A stretch of 64,000 nucleotides of DNA, taken from contig NZ_JAHKQN010000029.1 in assembly GCF_018861125.1 (NCBI RefSeq), positions 104,426 through 168,425 of the forward strand. The letters run 5' to 3'. This DNA comes from Cellulophaga baltica. GTDB lineage: Bacteria > Bacteroidota > Bacteroidia > Flavobacteriales > Flavobacteriaceae. Both the position numbers and the translations under genes were made by a program. Shown one piece after another: positions 18,456 through 27,375 of the stretch. The notes beneath the pieces are model-generated. The model ran no database searches. It had not been told where the DNA came from and saw only the letters and a program-made list of their open reading frames with translations. How positions within the stretch are numbered: position 1 is the first letter of the stretch; each line of letters opens with the position of its first letter.

Positions 18456-19598
18456 TTAAAAAACTCTTTTAAATAAAGCTTTTAAAAAGGGGAGTGGTGA
18501 AAGTGCGCTAATAAATTTCACATCTTCCCAAAGATTAGTCTCTTCATCTAAAAATTTGAAGATTAATTTCGGGCTCCTGTTTTTGAATAAAGCTTCAAAA
18601 ATTGATTGTCCTAATTCATTATTGCTTTCTAAAATATCTAAAAGCAACAGATCATAAAACCAAAATTTATCTTTCTTATAAAATTTTCTAAAAGACTTTT
18701 CTTCTTTTAAATTCTGAATTAAAAGATTAATTTTTTTAGTAGTGTTTTTAAAAGTATACCCAGTACTTGCTTTTGTAAAACCTCCAGCGGTTCCAATATG
18801 CATTATATTTTCTGTGTTATTTTTTGAAAAATCATAACATGTCATGGGTATGCTACCACGCTCTTTTTCAACAATTGTGTAATTGTCAATATTGAGATTT
18901 TCTTTTAAATAGCTTTTAATAGCAATTTCATATTCTTCTTTTTTTAATAAATTTTCCGAGAACAATGTATATTCAATTAAAGCCTCATGCTTAGATAAAG
19001 GTAACAGATACATAAAACGCGTATTTCCTTTTTGTGGAATAGAAAAATCCATAAAAGTAGCTGTATTATCATCAAAAATATTTTGCTCAGTTTTAATCAC
19101 CCAACCAATAAAATGTTGTTGTAAAACAGGGTGTTGTTTTTGTTTTTTTACTTGTGATATATCGTAAAAACTATTAAAAATTTTACAGGCAGTAAATGTG
19201 TTTTTTGCTGTTTTTACAGAAACTTCAGAAGTATTATCTTCAATATTTAATACTTCTTCTTGCAAAAAGCAGATGTTCTTGTAATTCGAAATCCGCTCAA
19301 AGTAGCTGTTATAAAAATCAATACCACGAACCATTTTATAAGAATAAGGTGCAATGGGGTAGGTCTGATTTATTCGTTTGCCAGTAAATCGAATACTATC
19401 CCATTTTTTAGAAATAATGGTATTAAAATCATCATTATTTTGCTCCCAAAAACACCAAGTTCGGTTATTGGTTTGTTTAGCATCCTTATCTAAAAGTAGA
19501 ATAGATTTATCTTTAAAATAGGGGTCTTTACCCAAGGTATCAGCTAGTAGTAAACCAGCTAAGCCTGCACCAATAATTATATAATCGTAATTTGGCAT
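18456..19598 (-). CDS. crtY: Lycopene beta-cyclase
   Basis: Cyclises both ends of lycopene to beta-carotene, on the path to zeaxanthin-type yellow pigments of Flavobacteria. 380 residues. The N-terminal Rossmann motif YIIIGAGLAGLLLA binds the flavin; NRTWCFWEQ follows as in CrtY-type cyclases; GTAGGFTKASTGYTF is the conserved C-terminal motif. No other crt gene lies in the window. Its ATG overlaps the stop of the upstream 333-residue gene (TAATG), implying translational coupling with it. Confidence 0.88.
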   Translation of the reverse strand: MPNYDYIIIGAGLAGLLLADTLGKDPYFKDKSILLLDKDAKQTNNRTWCFWEQNNDDFNTIISKKWDSIRFTGKRINQTYPIAPYSYKMVRGIDFYNSYFERISNYKNICFLQEEVLNIEDNTSEVSVKTAKNTFTACKIFNSFYDISQVKKQKQHPVLQQHFIGWVIKTEQNIFDDNTATFMDFSIPQKGNTRFMYLLPLSKHEALIEYTLFSENLLKKEEYEIAIKSYLKENLNIDNYTIVEKERGSIPMTCYDFSKNNTENIMHIGTAGGFTKASTGYTFKNTTKKINLLIQNLKEEKSFRKFYKKDKFWFYDLLLLDILESNNELGQSIFEALFKNRSPKLIFKFLDEETNLWEDVKFISALSPLPFLKALFKRVF

Positions 19599-20599
19599 TA
19601 TTCAATTAAGTAAGGCACTTCGTAACTTGTAATAATAGGGATATTAACTAGCTCTTTTATTTTTTCGGTATTTTCAACAACCGCAATAATTTCAATTGCA
19701 ATATGAATACCATATAAATTATCTGGATTTCTGATGCCTAAATAACTTTTTGAAACATCGGAAACAGTAACGATACCAGATTTAAAATTTTCACGTGAAC
19801 CATTTAAGTTTGAAGCAAAATCTTCTTTTTCTTTAAATAAGTTGGCATTTTTATCATCATTAATCACATAAATATCGCAAATATTTGCACCTGGTGGCGG
19901 ACTTAAATTACTTACCGCACCTTGCATACCTTCATCTTCTTTTATAAATTTAGTAAGTTGTGATGCTAAATTAAATGTTGAAAGGGTGTTATTTATATCT
20001 TTTTCTTCTCTTGATGCACTAAAAACGTAATACCACTCTTTAGTTTTTGATGGTAAGTTTACAGGCACAATAATTCGGTTTTTACCACCTTTTAAAAGCG
20101 CATTTGATGTGCTGTTTAAATAGTATTTTTCATTCTGAATAGTTTTAGTTTCTAACATGATATGATCAACTAACTGCTCAACTTCCGGACCATATGTAGT
20201 GTCTCTCTGAACTTTATATCCTATTTTAGGTTTCTTTTTTCTTGTTGAAGTTACAGTATAGTTAACGGAATAATCAAATGTTTTAGAATTCTCATTCTTT
20301 AAAACTAATTTGTAAATGCCATCAGCAGTAATTGTAAAAGTATGTTCAAATGACTTAGCTTCTTCATTCTTTAATAATAATTTACTCGGGTATTTGTAAA
20401 ATAAGAAAGTGTTTTTTTTAGCTTTTTTGCTTTTGTAGGGCGATACTGTTATTTGAATTGTATCATTTAAAAAAGCGGGAATCAGAATTTCTTTCTCTTC
20501 ATTTGAAGTAAGGGTAATTATTTCTGAATTTGTAGTTTGGGCTTTTAAGCTAAATGCAATTAAAAAGATAAACAGGTAAAATGTAGGTTTCATTATCAT
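19598..20599 (-). CDS. Secreted protein of unknown function between the TonB receptor and crtY
   Basis: 333 residues with a signal peptide (about 1-20, FSLKAQ). The mature part begins with a beta-rich domain (about 25-115) like those that hold extracellular sugar or lipid ligands (ITVSPYKSKK... ADGIYKLVLKN), then a second mixed region (about 125-333) with SPPPGANICDIYVI. I do not recognise a family. It is 64 nt downstream of the TonB-dependent receptor and overlaps crtY by one base, so it may be an accessory of either. It has two Met codons at the start (MIM); the second is equally likely. Confidence 0.7.
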   Translation of the reverse strand: MIMKPTFYLFIFLIAFSLKAQTTNSEIITLTSNEEKEILIPAFLNDTIQITVSPYKSKKAKKNTFLFYKYPSKLLLKNEEAKSFEHTFTITADGIYKLVLKNENSKTFDYSVNYTVTSTRKKKPKIGYKVQRDTTYGPEVEQLVDHIMLETKTIQNEKYYLNSTSNALLKGGKNRIIVPVNLPSKTKEWYYVFSASREEKDINNTLSTFNLASQLTKFIKEDEGMQGAVSNLSPPPGANICDIYVINDDKNANLFKEKEDFASNLNGSRENFKSGIVTVSDVSKSYLGIRNPDNLYGIHIAIEIIAVVENTEKIKELVNIPIITSYEVPYLIE

Positions 20600-20663
20600 C
20601 TATTTTTTTCAAATATACCAATTTAAACTATCGGTAAGTGATAATAAGAAACCTACATGGTTA

Positions 20664-22946
20664 TTAATCTATTCTATACCTTAAACCAGCAAAAGCTCTA
20701 ATACCTTGATTTGGTGCATATACATAGGTTGGGTCAAATGTTAAACCATAAGGGTTATCATCGGTAACCAAAGCATTTCCGTTATCATCGAAGTCTACAT
20801 TTTCATCAAAAGGGTCATCTGCACGGGCAATCAAAAATGGGTTCCCTTTATTTGGAGTCCAATTTAAAAGGTTTTTTACACCACCGTAAAACTCAAACCT
20901 ATCAATGCCTTTATAGGTAAACTGTATGTTTTGAATACTCCATGTTGGTGAATATTCACTTCTAGGGTCTAAGTCACTTAATAACGGTAAGCGCATAGGT
21001 CCGTAGATATTACCCGTGTAATCAATACTTAAATTAATACTTTTTATATCATAAGAAACATTCCAAGTACCTGAGAAATTTTCGGTAAGTATTTGTTTTT
21101 CTTTTACACCATCTTCTGTGTTAGTAACATCTTGTAATGTAGCACCTAAAAGTATTTTTAATCCGTTATTAAAAACCATGTCTATATTACCACTAATACC
21201 TTGAGATACTGCGTGACCATCTAAATTATCATAAATAATTAAATTCGGGTCCGTATCATAATCAGGGATTATGGCATTGCTAAAGTAGGTGTAAAAAGCA
21301 GAAAAATCTAAATTTACATATGTTCCATTATCAGAATATATCTTTTTTAAATAGTTAAGATTAATATTAAATGACTGTTCAGGATCAAGTTCTTCTTCAA
21401 TAAGAACATCTCTAGCACCTGTTAAAGCAGCATGTTCTTCTGTAAAAATATTTACTACACGAAAACCAGTTCCTGCATTCAATCTTAATATATCATTATC
21501 ATTAATTTTCCATCGGTAAGCCAACCTTGGTGTATATATTGATCCGTGGCGGTTGTCATAATCGTAACGCATACCAAGTAATAATGAATGTTTATCGTTG
21601 AATGAAATCTCATCCTGTACAAACAAACTTGGTATTACAACTTTGTCTGGGTCATTACCGCCATCATCATTAGCAGTTGCTGTGGTGTTATCATCATAAT
21701 AATTGTAACGTAATGCAGATCCAATAAGAATATCATGGTTATTTTTAGTAAAATCCCAAGTTAATTGAGAAAATCCAATACGTTGTTTTGCTAAATATTC
21801 AGTATCACCATATACCGAGTTTTGGTCATGGTCTGTATAAGAAAATGAAAGTATCATTTTTTCTTTTACAGGTAATTGATACTTTCCTAAAAGTTCATAT
21901 CTAGTAGTGTAAATACTTTCACCATAAATTTCATTTCCACCACGGTATTCAGGTGTCCATTGTAATTCGCCACCCCAACGATCTTCGTAGAAAAATCGAC
22001 CGGCTAATGAAAAAATTCTGTTTTCATTACGCTGAAAATTCCATTTTTGGAAAACAGAAATACGATCTTGTAGGGTTAAATCTGTAAAATTATCATCATT
22101 ATTGTCAATAGTATTATTAAAGTTAAAGTAGTTAACCCCTAACAATACATCAGCTTTTTTACCAACACTAATTTTACCACCGGCATCAAGATTATATTCA
22201 CCCCAACCCGTTGCAAAGCCATCAATTGAAAAAGTTGGTGCTTGTAAAGTGTTTTTAGTAATTATATTTATTAATCCGCCAACTGCTTCACTACCGTACA
22301 AACTAGAAGCAGGACCTTTGATAATTTCAATCTGTTCAATTAATGAATTTGGTATGCCCGATAAGCCATATACTGTACTTAAACCACTCACAATTGGCAT
22401 TCCATCAATTAAAACTAAAGTATATGGACCTTCAAGTCCATTAATATGAATATCACCCGTATTACAAACATTACAGTTTATTTGAGGGCGCACACCATTT
22501 ACATTTTGTAATGCTTCAAAAATATTTGAAGTTGGGTTTTGCTTTAAAAAAGTAGGACTGTACACTTCTACAGGAACTGGACTTTCTGATCGACTAACAG
22601 CTTTAAGAGTTCCTGTAACTACCATTTCTTCTAATTCTTCAGATTTTGCTGAAAGATTAATGATAAGGTTTGAAGTATTACTTTCAGTAACTACAATTGA
22701 TTTAGATGAAGAGTTATAACCAACAGCTGATATTTTTAAGGTGTACGAGCCTGGTTTTATATTCAAAGTAAATTCTCCATTTTCGTTTGATGAAGTACCT
22801 ACTGTGGTACCAGAAATCAAAATATTTGCAAACGGAACCGGTTTATTTTTTTCAAGAATAGTTCCTGAGACTTTTGATTGTTGCGCAAAACTACTCATAG
22901 AGAGTATTGAAAATAGTACTACTGTAATTGTTTTTAGGAGAGGCAT
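20664..22946 (-). CDS. TonB-dependent receptor, probably for a metal or metal chelate
   Basis: Outer-membrane active importer of 760 residues. Signal peptide about 1-21 (MSSFAQ); CarboxypepD_reg-like domain about 23-108; plug about 120-235; 22-strand barrel to the C-terminus, ending in GLRYRID. The plug holds INCNVCNTGDIHINGLEG, with a C-x-x-C pair, and EIIKGPASSLYGSEAVGG; I know this plug from Bacteroidetes siderophore/metal-type receptors. The gene is divergent from a MntR-like repressor and two metal transporters, and overlapping inverted repeats lie between them. The context points to manganese or iron; the ligand is not shown by the sequence. Confidence 0.88.
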   Translation of the reverse strand: MPLLKTITVVLFSILSMSSFAQQSKVSGTILEKNKPVPFANILISGTTVGTSSNENGEFTLNIKPGSYTLKISAVGYNSSSKSIVVTESNTSNLIINLSAKSEELEEMVVTGTLKAVSRSESPVPVEVYSPTFLKQNPTSNIFEALQNVNGVRPQINCNVCNTGDIHINGLEGPYTLVLIDGMPIVSGLSTVYGLSGIPNSLIEQIEIIKGPASSLYGSEAVGGLINIITKNTLQAPTFSIDGFATGWGEYNLDAGGKISVGKKADVLLGVNYFNFNNTIDNNDDNFTDLTLQDRISVFQKWNFQRNENRIFSLAGRFFYEDRWGGELQWTPEYRGGNEIYGESIYTTRYELLGKYQLPVKEKMILSFSYTDHDQNSVYGDTEYLAKQRIGFSQLTWDFTKNNHDILIGSALRYNYYDDNTTATANDDGGNDPDKVVIPSLFVQDEISFNDKHSLLLGMRYDYDNRHGSIYTPRLAYRWKINDNDILRLNAGTGFRVVNIFTEEHAALTGARDVLIEEELDPEQSFNINLNYLKKIYSDNGTYVNLDFSAFYTYFSNAIIPDYDTDPNLIIYDNLDGHAVSQGISGNIDMVFNNGLKILLGATLQDVTNTEDGVKEKQILTENFSGTWNVSYDIKSINLSIDYTGNIYGPMRLPLLSDLDPRSEYSPTWSIQNIQFTYKGIDRFEFYGGVKNLLNWTPNKGNPFLIARADDPFDENVDFDDNGNALVTDDNPYGLTFDPTYVYAPNQGIRAFAGLRYRID

Positions 22947-22975
22947 TATTTAAATTTAAATGTTTGTTGACATAA

Positions 22976-22995
22976 TTTTTAGACAAATCTAAAAA
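22976..22995. promoter_or_regulatory. Candidate DtxR/MntR-family operator
   Basis: A perfect inverted repeat of 8-bp arms, TTTTTAGA / TCTAAAAA, with spacer CAAA. Size and symmetry suit DtxR-family dimers, whose known boxes are palindromes of about 19-22 bp. It is 30 nt upstream of the receptor start codon and lies in the region shared with the regulator gene. Confidence 0.55.
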
Positions 22996-23024
22996 TATAT
23001 TTTAAACTGAAGAAATATATTTTT
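22991..23024. promoter_or_regulatory. Second inverted repeat in the receptor/regulator intergenic region
   Basis: 12-bp perfect arms, AAAAATATATTT (22991-23002) and AAATATATTTTT (23013-23024), with a 10-nt spacer. It overlaps the first repeat by 5 bp and reaches the -33 region of the regulator promoter. The arms are pure A/T, so chance is a real possibility. Confidence 0.35.
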
Positions 23025-23050
23025 GAGTTTGAAATAAAAATGTACTTTTG
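23022..23050 (+). promoter_or_regulatory. Promoter of the mntR-nramp-zip operon
   Basis: A -33 TTTG (23022-23025), a 17-nt gap and -7 TACTTTTG (23043-23050), ending 14 nt before the ATG at 23065. The -33 element touches the right arm of the inverted repeat, consistent with repression. Confidence 0.55.
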
Positions 23051-23064
23051 TGTAAATTTTTTTA

Positions 23065-23718
23065 ATGACACATTCTGAAGAAGATTATATAAAAGCGATA
23101 TATCATTTGGGTACAAGTGGTAATGAAAGAGTGGCTACAAATGCTATAGCAGAGCAGATGGAAACCAAACCTTCATCAGTGACTGATATGATTCGTAAAT
23201 TATCAGAAAAAGAATATGTGTCATATAAAAAGTACCAAGGTGTTAGTTTAACAGAATCTGGTATAGGAAAAGCGCTTTCGATTGTTAGGAAACACCGTTT
23301 GTGGGAAGTTTTTTTAGTGGATAAGTTAGATTTTTCATGGGATGAAGTTCATGAAATTGCTGAACAACTAGAACATATTAAAAGTGAAAAATTAATTGAT
23401 AGCTTGGACAAACATTTAGGTTTCCCAAAATTTGATCCACACGGTGACCCAATCCCTTCTAAAAGTGGCGTTTTGACTAAAACCACCAAAATGTTGTTAA
23501 ATGAACTAAAAGTAAACCAATCAGGAATTTGTGTTGGAGTTAAAGATTCTTCAGCACCATTTTTAAAATTTTTAGATAAACATGGTATTGCTTTAGGCGA
23601 TAAAATAACGGTGCTTGATAAAGAAGATTTTGATGGTTCATTGCATATTAATATTAATGATAAATCTATTTTAATATCACATCAAATAGGGTCTAATTTA
23701 TATGTTAGATGCGATTGA
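23065..23718 (+). CDS. DtxR-family metalloregulator with manganese-type (MntR-like) ligands
   Basis: 217 residues: winged helix (about 1-62), dimerisation domain (about 65-140) and a C-terminal FeoA/SH3-like domain (about 150-217). Putative metal ligands follow Bacillus subtilis MntR rather than DtxR: Asp7 in EEDYIKAIY (MntR Asp8; DtxR has Met10), His77, and E-x-x-E-H at 100-104 (MntR Glu99/Glu102/His103; DtxR has Cys102). This predicts Mn2+ as co-repressor, unlike iron-sensing IdeR/DtxR. The alignment was done by eye. It heads the operon with the Nramp and ZIP genes and is divergent from the TonB receptor. Confidence 0.88.
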   Translation: MTHSEEDYIKAIYHLGTSGNERVATNAIAEQMETKPSSVTDMIRKLSEKEYVSYKKYQGVSLTESGIGKALSIVRKHRLWEVFLVDKLDFSWDEVHEIAEQLEHIKSEKLIDSLDKHLGFPKFDPHGDPIPSKSGVLTKTTKMLLNELKVNQSGICVGVKDSSAPFLKFLDKHGIALGDKITVLDKEDFDGSLHININDKSILISHQIGSNLYVRCD

Positions 23719-23748
23719 TAAAATACTCTTTCAATTCATTCATTTAAA

Positions 23749-25635
23749 ATGAAAGAAGAAAACACGAATAATAAGCGTTCTCTTGAAGAGGTAAATGAGT
23801 CTGTTAAAGTGACTCAAAATACTTCTTTATGGAAAAAAATTGCAGCTTTTTTTGGTCCTGCATATTTAATTAGCGTTGGCTATATGGATCCTGGAAATTG
23901 GGCAACCGATTTGGCGGGTGGTAGTCAATTTGGGTATCAGTTGTTATGGGTTTTATTAATGTCAAATATTATGGCATTATTATTACAGAGTTTAAGTGCT
24001 AGGCTTGGTATTGTTCAAGGTAAAGATTTGGCACAAGCATCAAGAGAAACATATTCAAAACCAGTTAATTTTATTTTATATGTTTTTGCTGAAATTGCAA
24101 TTGCGGCCTGTGATTTAGCAGAGGTAATTGGTATGGCAATTGGTTTACAACTTTTATTTGGCATGCCTTTAATTTGGGGTGTTTGTATAACAGTTTTAGA
24201 TACTTTTTTATTGCTATTTTTAATTAATAAAGGTATTCGTAAAATGGAAGCTTTTATTATCTCATTAATAGCGATAATTGGAGGTTCTTTTTTTATAGAA
24301 GTATTATTTGCTAAACCTGATGTTGGAGAAATGATTATTGGTTTAGTGCCTACAATGCCTAACAACGCTGCTTTGTATATTGCTATCGGAATTATAGGTG
24401 CAACGGTGATGCCTCATAACTTATATTTACATTCATCATTAGTGCAAACCAGAAAGTTTGAAAAAACTAAAAAGGGAATTAAACAGGCTATTAAATACAA
24501 TTTTATTGATGCTACAATAGCCCTAAATCTTGCTTTTTTTGTAAATGCTGCTATTCTAATTTTGGCTGCGGCTACATTTTATAAAAATGGAATGTTTGAA
24601 GTTGCTGAAATTCAAGATGCGCACCGTTTGCTGGAGCCATTATTAGGGTCAAAATGGGCGGGGGTATTATTTGCTTTGGCTTTAATTGCAGCAGGGCAGA
24701 GCAGTACTGTAACAGGTACGTTGGCTGGGCAAATTGTAATGGAAGGTTATCTAAATTTGAGAATTCAACCTTGGGTTCGTAGGGTTGTGACTAGAGTTAT
24801 TGCAATTGCGCCTGCATTAGTAACCGTTATTTATTTTGGTGAAAGAGCTACAGGTGAACTTTTAATTTTAAGTCAGGTAGTTTTAAGTTTACAGCTTGGT
24901 TTTGCAATAATTCCGTTAATTCACTTTGTAAGTGATAAGAAAAAAATGGGCGATTTTACAATCAGTAACATTACAAAAATTGCATCGTGGGTTGTGGCAC
25001 TTATAATTGTGACTTTAAATGGAAAATTGGTTTATGATGAGATGGCAAATTGGTTAGTTAGTAGTGAACATCCAATTTATATTTGGGTATTTGTGGTTCC
25101 TATTGCTGTGGGTGCTTTGGTTTTGCTTTTTTATATTATTTTTAAACCATTACTGAGTAAAACAGTAAAAAAAGTACAACATGTTCCTCATATTGGACAG
25201 CTTTTTATAAACGAAAATATTGAAGAAGTTAAATATAGAAATATTGCAGTTGCAGTTGATTTTTCAACCAGTGATAAAAAGTCAATAGCAGCAGCTTTAA
25301 ATTTAGGAGGTAAAACAGCAACCTATAATTTAATTCATGTTGTAGAAACAGCAGGTTCATTAGTTCACGGTAATAATGCTTATGATTTTGAAACCTTAAG
25401 TGATCGTGTTTATTTAGAAGAATATAAAAAGAAATTAATTGAAATGGGGTACAGCATTTCAATTTCATTAGCTTTTGGGAGTCCAAAAAAGAAAATATCT
25501 ATCGTAGTGAATCAAGGTGATTTTGACCTGCTAATCATGGGTGCACATGGACATAAATTATTTAAAGATATTTTGTTTGGCACGACAGTAGATACTGTAA
25601 GGCATGATGTAGATATACCTGTATTAATCGTTTAA
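23749..25635 (+). CDS. Nramp (MntH-like) Mn2+/Fe2+ transporter fused to a universal stress protein domain
   Basis: 628 residues. The Nramp membrane domain (about 30-470, 11 helices) imports divalent metal with protons. Metal-binding motifs are intact: DPGN (47-50) in TM1 and MPHN (221-224) in TM6, the Met being the residue linked to transition-metal preference. A C-terminal UspA-type domain (about 494-628) begins YRNIAVAVDFS and carries the ATP-binding pattern GAHGHKLFKDILFGTTVDTV. The fusion suggests nucleotide- or stress-dependent control of uptake. It is 30 nt after the regulator gene and 21 nt before the ZIP gene. Confidence 0.9.
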   Translation: MKEENTNNKRSLEEVNESVKVTQNTSLWKKIAAFFGPAYLISVGYMDPGNWATDLAGGSQFGYQLLWVLLMSNIMALLLQSLSARLGIVQGKDLAQASRETYSKPVNFILYVFAEIAIAACDLAEVIGMAIGLQLLFGMPLIWGVCITVLDTFLLLFLINKGIRKMEAFIISLIAIIGGSFFIEVLFAKPDVGEMIIGLVPTMPNNAALYIAIGIIGATVMPHNLYLHSSLVQTRKFEKTKKGIKQAIKYNFIDATIALNLAFFVNAAILILAAATFYKNGMFEVAEIQDAHRLLEPLLGSKWAGVLFALALIAAGQSSTVTGTLAGQIVMEGYLNLRIQPWVRRVVTRVIAIAPALVTVIYFGERATGELLILSQVVLSLQLGFAIIPLIHFVSDKKKMGDFTISNITKIASWVVALIIVTLNGKLVYDEMANWLVSSEHPIYIWVFVVPIAVGALVLLFYIIFKPLLSKTVKKVQHVPHIGQLFINENIEEVKYRNIAVAVDFSTSDKKSIAAALNLGGKTATYNLIHVVETAGSLVHGNNAYDFETLSDRVYLEEYKKKLIEMGYSISISLAFGSPKKKISIVVNQGDFDLLIMGAHGHKLFKDILFGTTVDTVRHDVDIPVLIV

Positions 25636-25656
25636 TTAAAAAATTAAAAATAAAGA

Positions 25657-26478
25657 ATGGAACAAGTAATCTCATACTTCGAATCAATTGACCCAGTTTT
25701 GGCGGCATTTTATGCTACTGTTTTTACTTGGGCACTAACAGCTTTAGGTGCTGCTCTAGTATTTTTCTTCAAAACAATGAACAGATCAGTTTTAGATGGT
25801 ATGTTAGGTTTTACAGGAGGCGTTATGGTTGCAGCTAGTTTTTGGAGTTTATTAGCGCCAGGGATTGAAATGAGTCCTGGAGAGGGTTTTGAAAAAGTGA
25901 TTCCAGCTGCCGTTGGATTTTTATTAGGAGCATTGTTTCTTTTTGGTTTAGATAAAGTATTACCGCATTTACATATCAATTTTAAAGAAAGTGAAAAAGA
26001 AGGTATTAAAACACCTTGGCATAAAACTACCTTATTAACATTAGCAATTACATTACATAATATACCTGAAGGTTTGGCGGTAGGTGTTTTGTTTGGTGGT
26101 GTTGCAGCTGGTTTTGATGGCGCAAGTATTGGTGGTGCTGTTGCACTAGCTTTAGGTATTGGTTTACAGAATTTTCCTGAAGGATTTGCTGTAGCTATGC
26201 CTTTACGTAGACAAGGTTTGAGTAGAAGAAAAAGTTTTATGTACGGACAGGCGTCAGCTTTAGTTGAGCCAATTGCAGCAGTTATAGGTGCTTGGGCAGT
26301 AATAGCTTTTCAACCAATTTTACCTTATGCGTTAGCATTTGCTGCAGGAGCAATGATTTTTGTTGTAGTTGAAGAAGTAATACCAGAAACGCAACAAGAC
26401 AAGCATTCTGATATTGCTGTTTTGGGCTTTATTGGAGGTTTTATTGTAATGATGACCTTAGATGTTGGTTTAGGATAA
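25657..26478 (+). CDS. ZIP-family divalent metal transporter (GufA/ZupT type)
   Basis: 273 residues with about eight membrane helices. ZIP binuclear metal-site motifs are visible: HNIPEGLAVGV in TM4 and QNFPEGFAVAMPLR in TM5, as in GufA-type members. The His of the E. coli ZupT TM5 motif is replaced by Gln here, which occurs in this subfamily. Family members move Zn2+, Fe2+ or Mn2+ into the cytosol. Position in the MntR-like operon suggests Mn2+ or Fe2+, though a zinc role or reversed (export) direction cannot be excluded. Confidence 0.9.
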   Translation: MEQVISYFESIDPVLAAFYATVFTWALTALGAALVFFFKTMNRSVLDGMLGFTGGVMVAASFWSLLAPGIEMSPGEGFEKVIPAAVGFLLGALFLFGLDKVLPHLHINFKESEKEGIKTPWHKTTLLTLAITLHNIPEGLAVGVLFGGVAAGFDGASIGGAVALALGIGLQNFPEGFAVAMPLRRQGLSRRKSFMYGQASALVEPIAAVIGAWAVIAFQPILPYALAFAAGAMIFVVVEEVIPETQQDKHSDIAVLGFIGGFIVMMTLDVGLG

Positions 26479-26539
26479 AAACTAATTTAATTAGCTTATT
26501 TTCGGCAAGACTTTTGTTATTCAAAAGAAAACGTATTTT

Positions 26540-26950
26540 ATGAGATTTGTTATTTTATGCTTGCTATTTTTTCCAATTTTATTGCAAGCTCAACACAAAA
26601 TAAGTGTTGAGGTTAATAATGTAAAAACTGGTGAGGGCAATGTTTGTGTCGCACTTTATAATAAAGAAAAGGGCTTTCTTAAATTTGATACGGTATTTAA
26701 ATCTGGAAAAGAAAAGGCAAACTTAGGAATTACAAAATTAGAGTTCTTGGAAGTTCCTTTTGGTACTTACGCGATAGCCGTTTTTCATGATGAAAATTCG
26801 AATGATAAGTTAGATACAAATTTTATAGGTATCCCTAAAGAATCTCTTGGTTTTTCTTACGGTAAATTGAAAACATTTAGTGCTCCAAGTTTTGACGAGT
26901 GTTCATTTGTTGTAGATCAAGATACACTTGTGGAAGTAAGTATTAAATAA
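26540..26950 (+). CDS. DUF2141 secreted protein
   Basis: 136 residues with a signal peptide (about 1-17, ILLQAQ). The mature part has the DUF2141 pattern: G-E-G-N-V-C-V-A-L-Y-N, the central PFGTYAIAVFHDENSNDKLDTNFIGIPKE, and GFS. The Asp/Asn-rich loop HDENSNDKLD looks like a calcium-type loop. Function is unknown; the family is common in marine bacteria and often sits near carotenoid or envelope genes. It is 61 nt after the ZIP gene, so perhaps the last gene of the metal operon. Confidence 0.82.
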   Translation: MRFVILCLLFFPILLQAQHKISVEVNNVKTGEGNVCVALYNKEKGFLKFDTVFKSGKEKANLGITKLEFLEVPFGTYAIAVFHDENSNDKLDTNFIGIPKESLGFSYGKLKTFSAPSFDECSFVVDQDTLVEVSIK

Positions 26951-27320
26951 CCTCTCATTTTTTTAAGCAAAAGGCTTTTAATCAATATGTATCAAAAGAT
27001 ATATATGTAAAATATCAATTTGATTGACTATGGGATTATTTAATTTTTTTTGAATTTCACTTTTAATTTTATCAAACTGTAGCGGAAGTTAAGATTTAGC
27101 TGAAAGCAATGTGGAATTTATAATTGAAGATACTGAAAATAATCAGCAAAAGAGATAATTCAAATAGAAGAAGCGACAATTTTGAACGTTATATTGTTAA
27201 TTTAAGCTACTGTGTAAAAGACTTTACAATTATTAAATTTTCTTTTGAAATGTTTACAATTGAAAATTTTTTCTTGAACGTTTTTCAACTAGGTATTGTT
27301 TACGATTTTAAATAAAATAA
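26951..27320. other. Intergenic stretch with no convincing gene
   Basis: About 370 nt, AT-rich, between DUF2141 and the terminator. A 63-codon frame starting with TTG at 27124 is present but has no promoter-like spacing, no signal peptide and no recognised domain, so I do not call it. Confidence 0.5.
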
Positions 27321-27357
27321 AAAAAAGGAATGTAATTATTTACATTCCTTTTTTTTT
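27321..27357. terminator. Bidirectional terminator between convergent genes
   Basis: Stem GGAATGTAA / TTTACATTCC extended by flanking A and T runs on both sides. It serves the DUF2141 gene (plus) and the PQQ-repeat gene (minus). Confidence 0.85.
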
Positions 27358-27375
27358 CTAAAACTTTACGTTTTA

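Noticed and set aside
27124..27315. 63-codon frame starting with TTG after DUF2141
   Set aside because: No promoter spacing, no signal or domain, and composition like AT-rich non-coding DNA.
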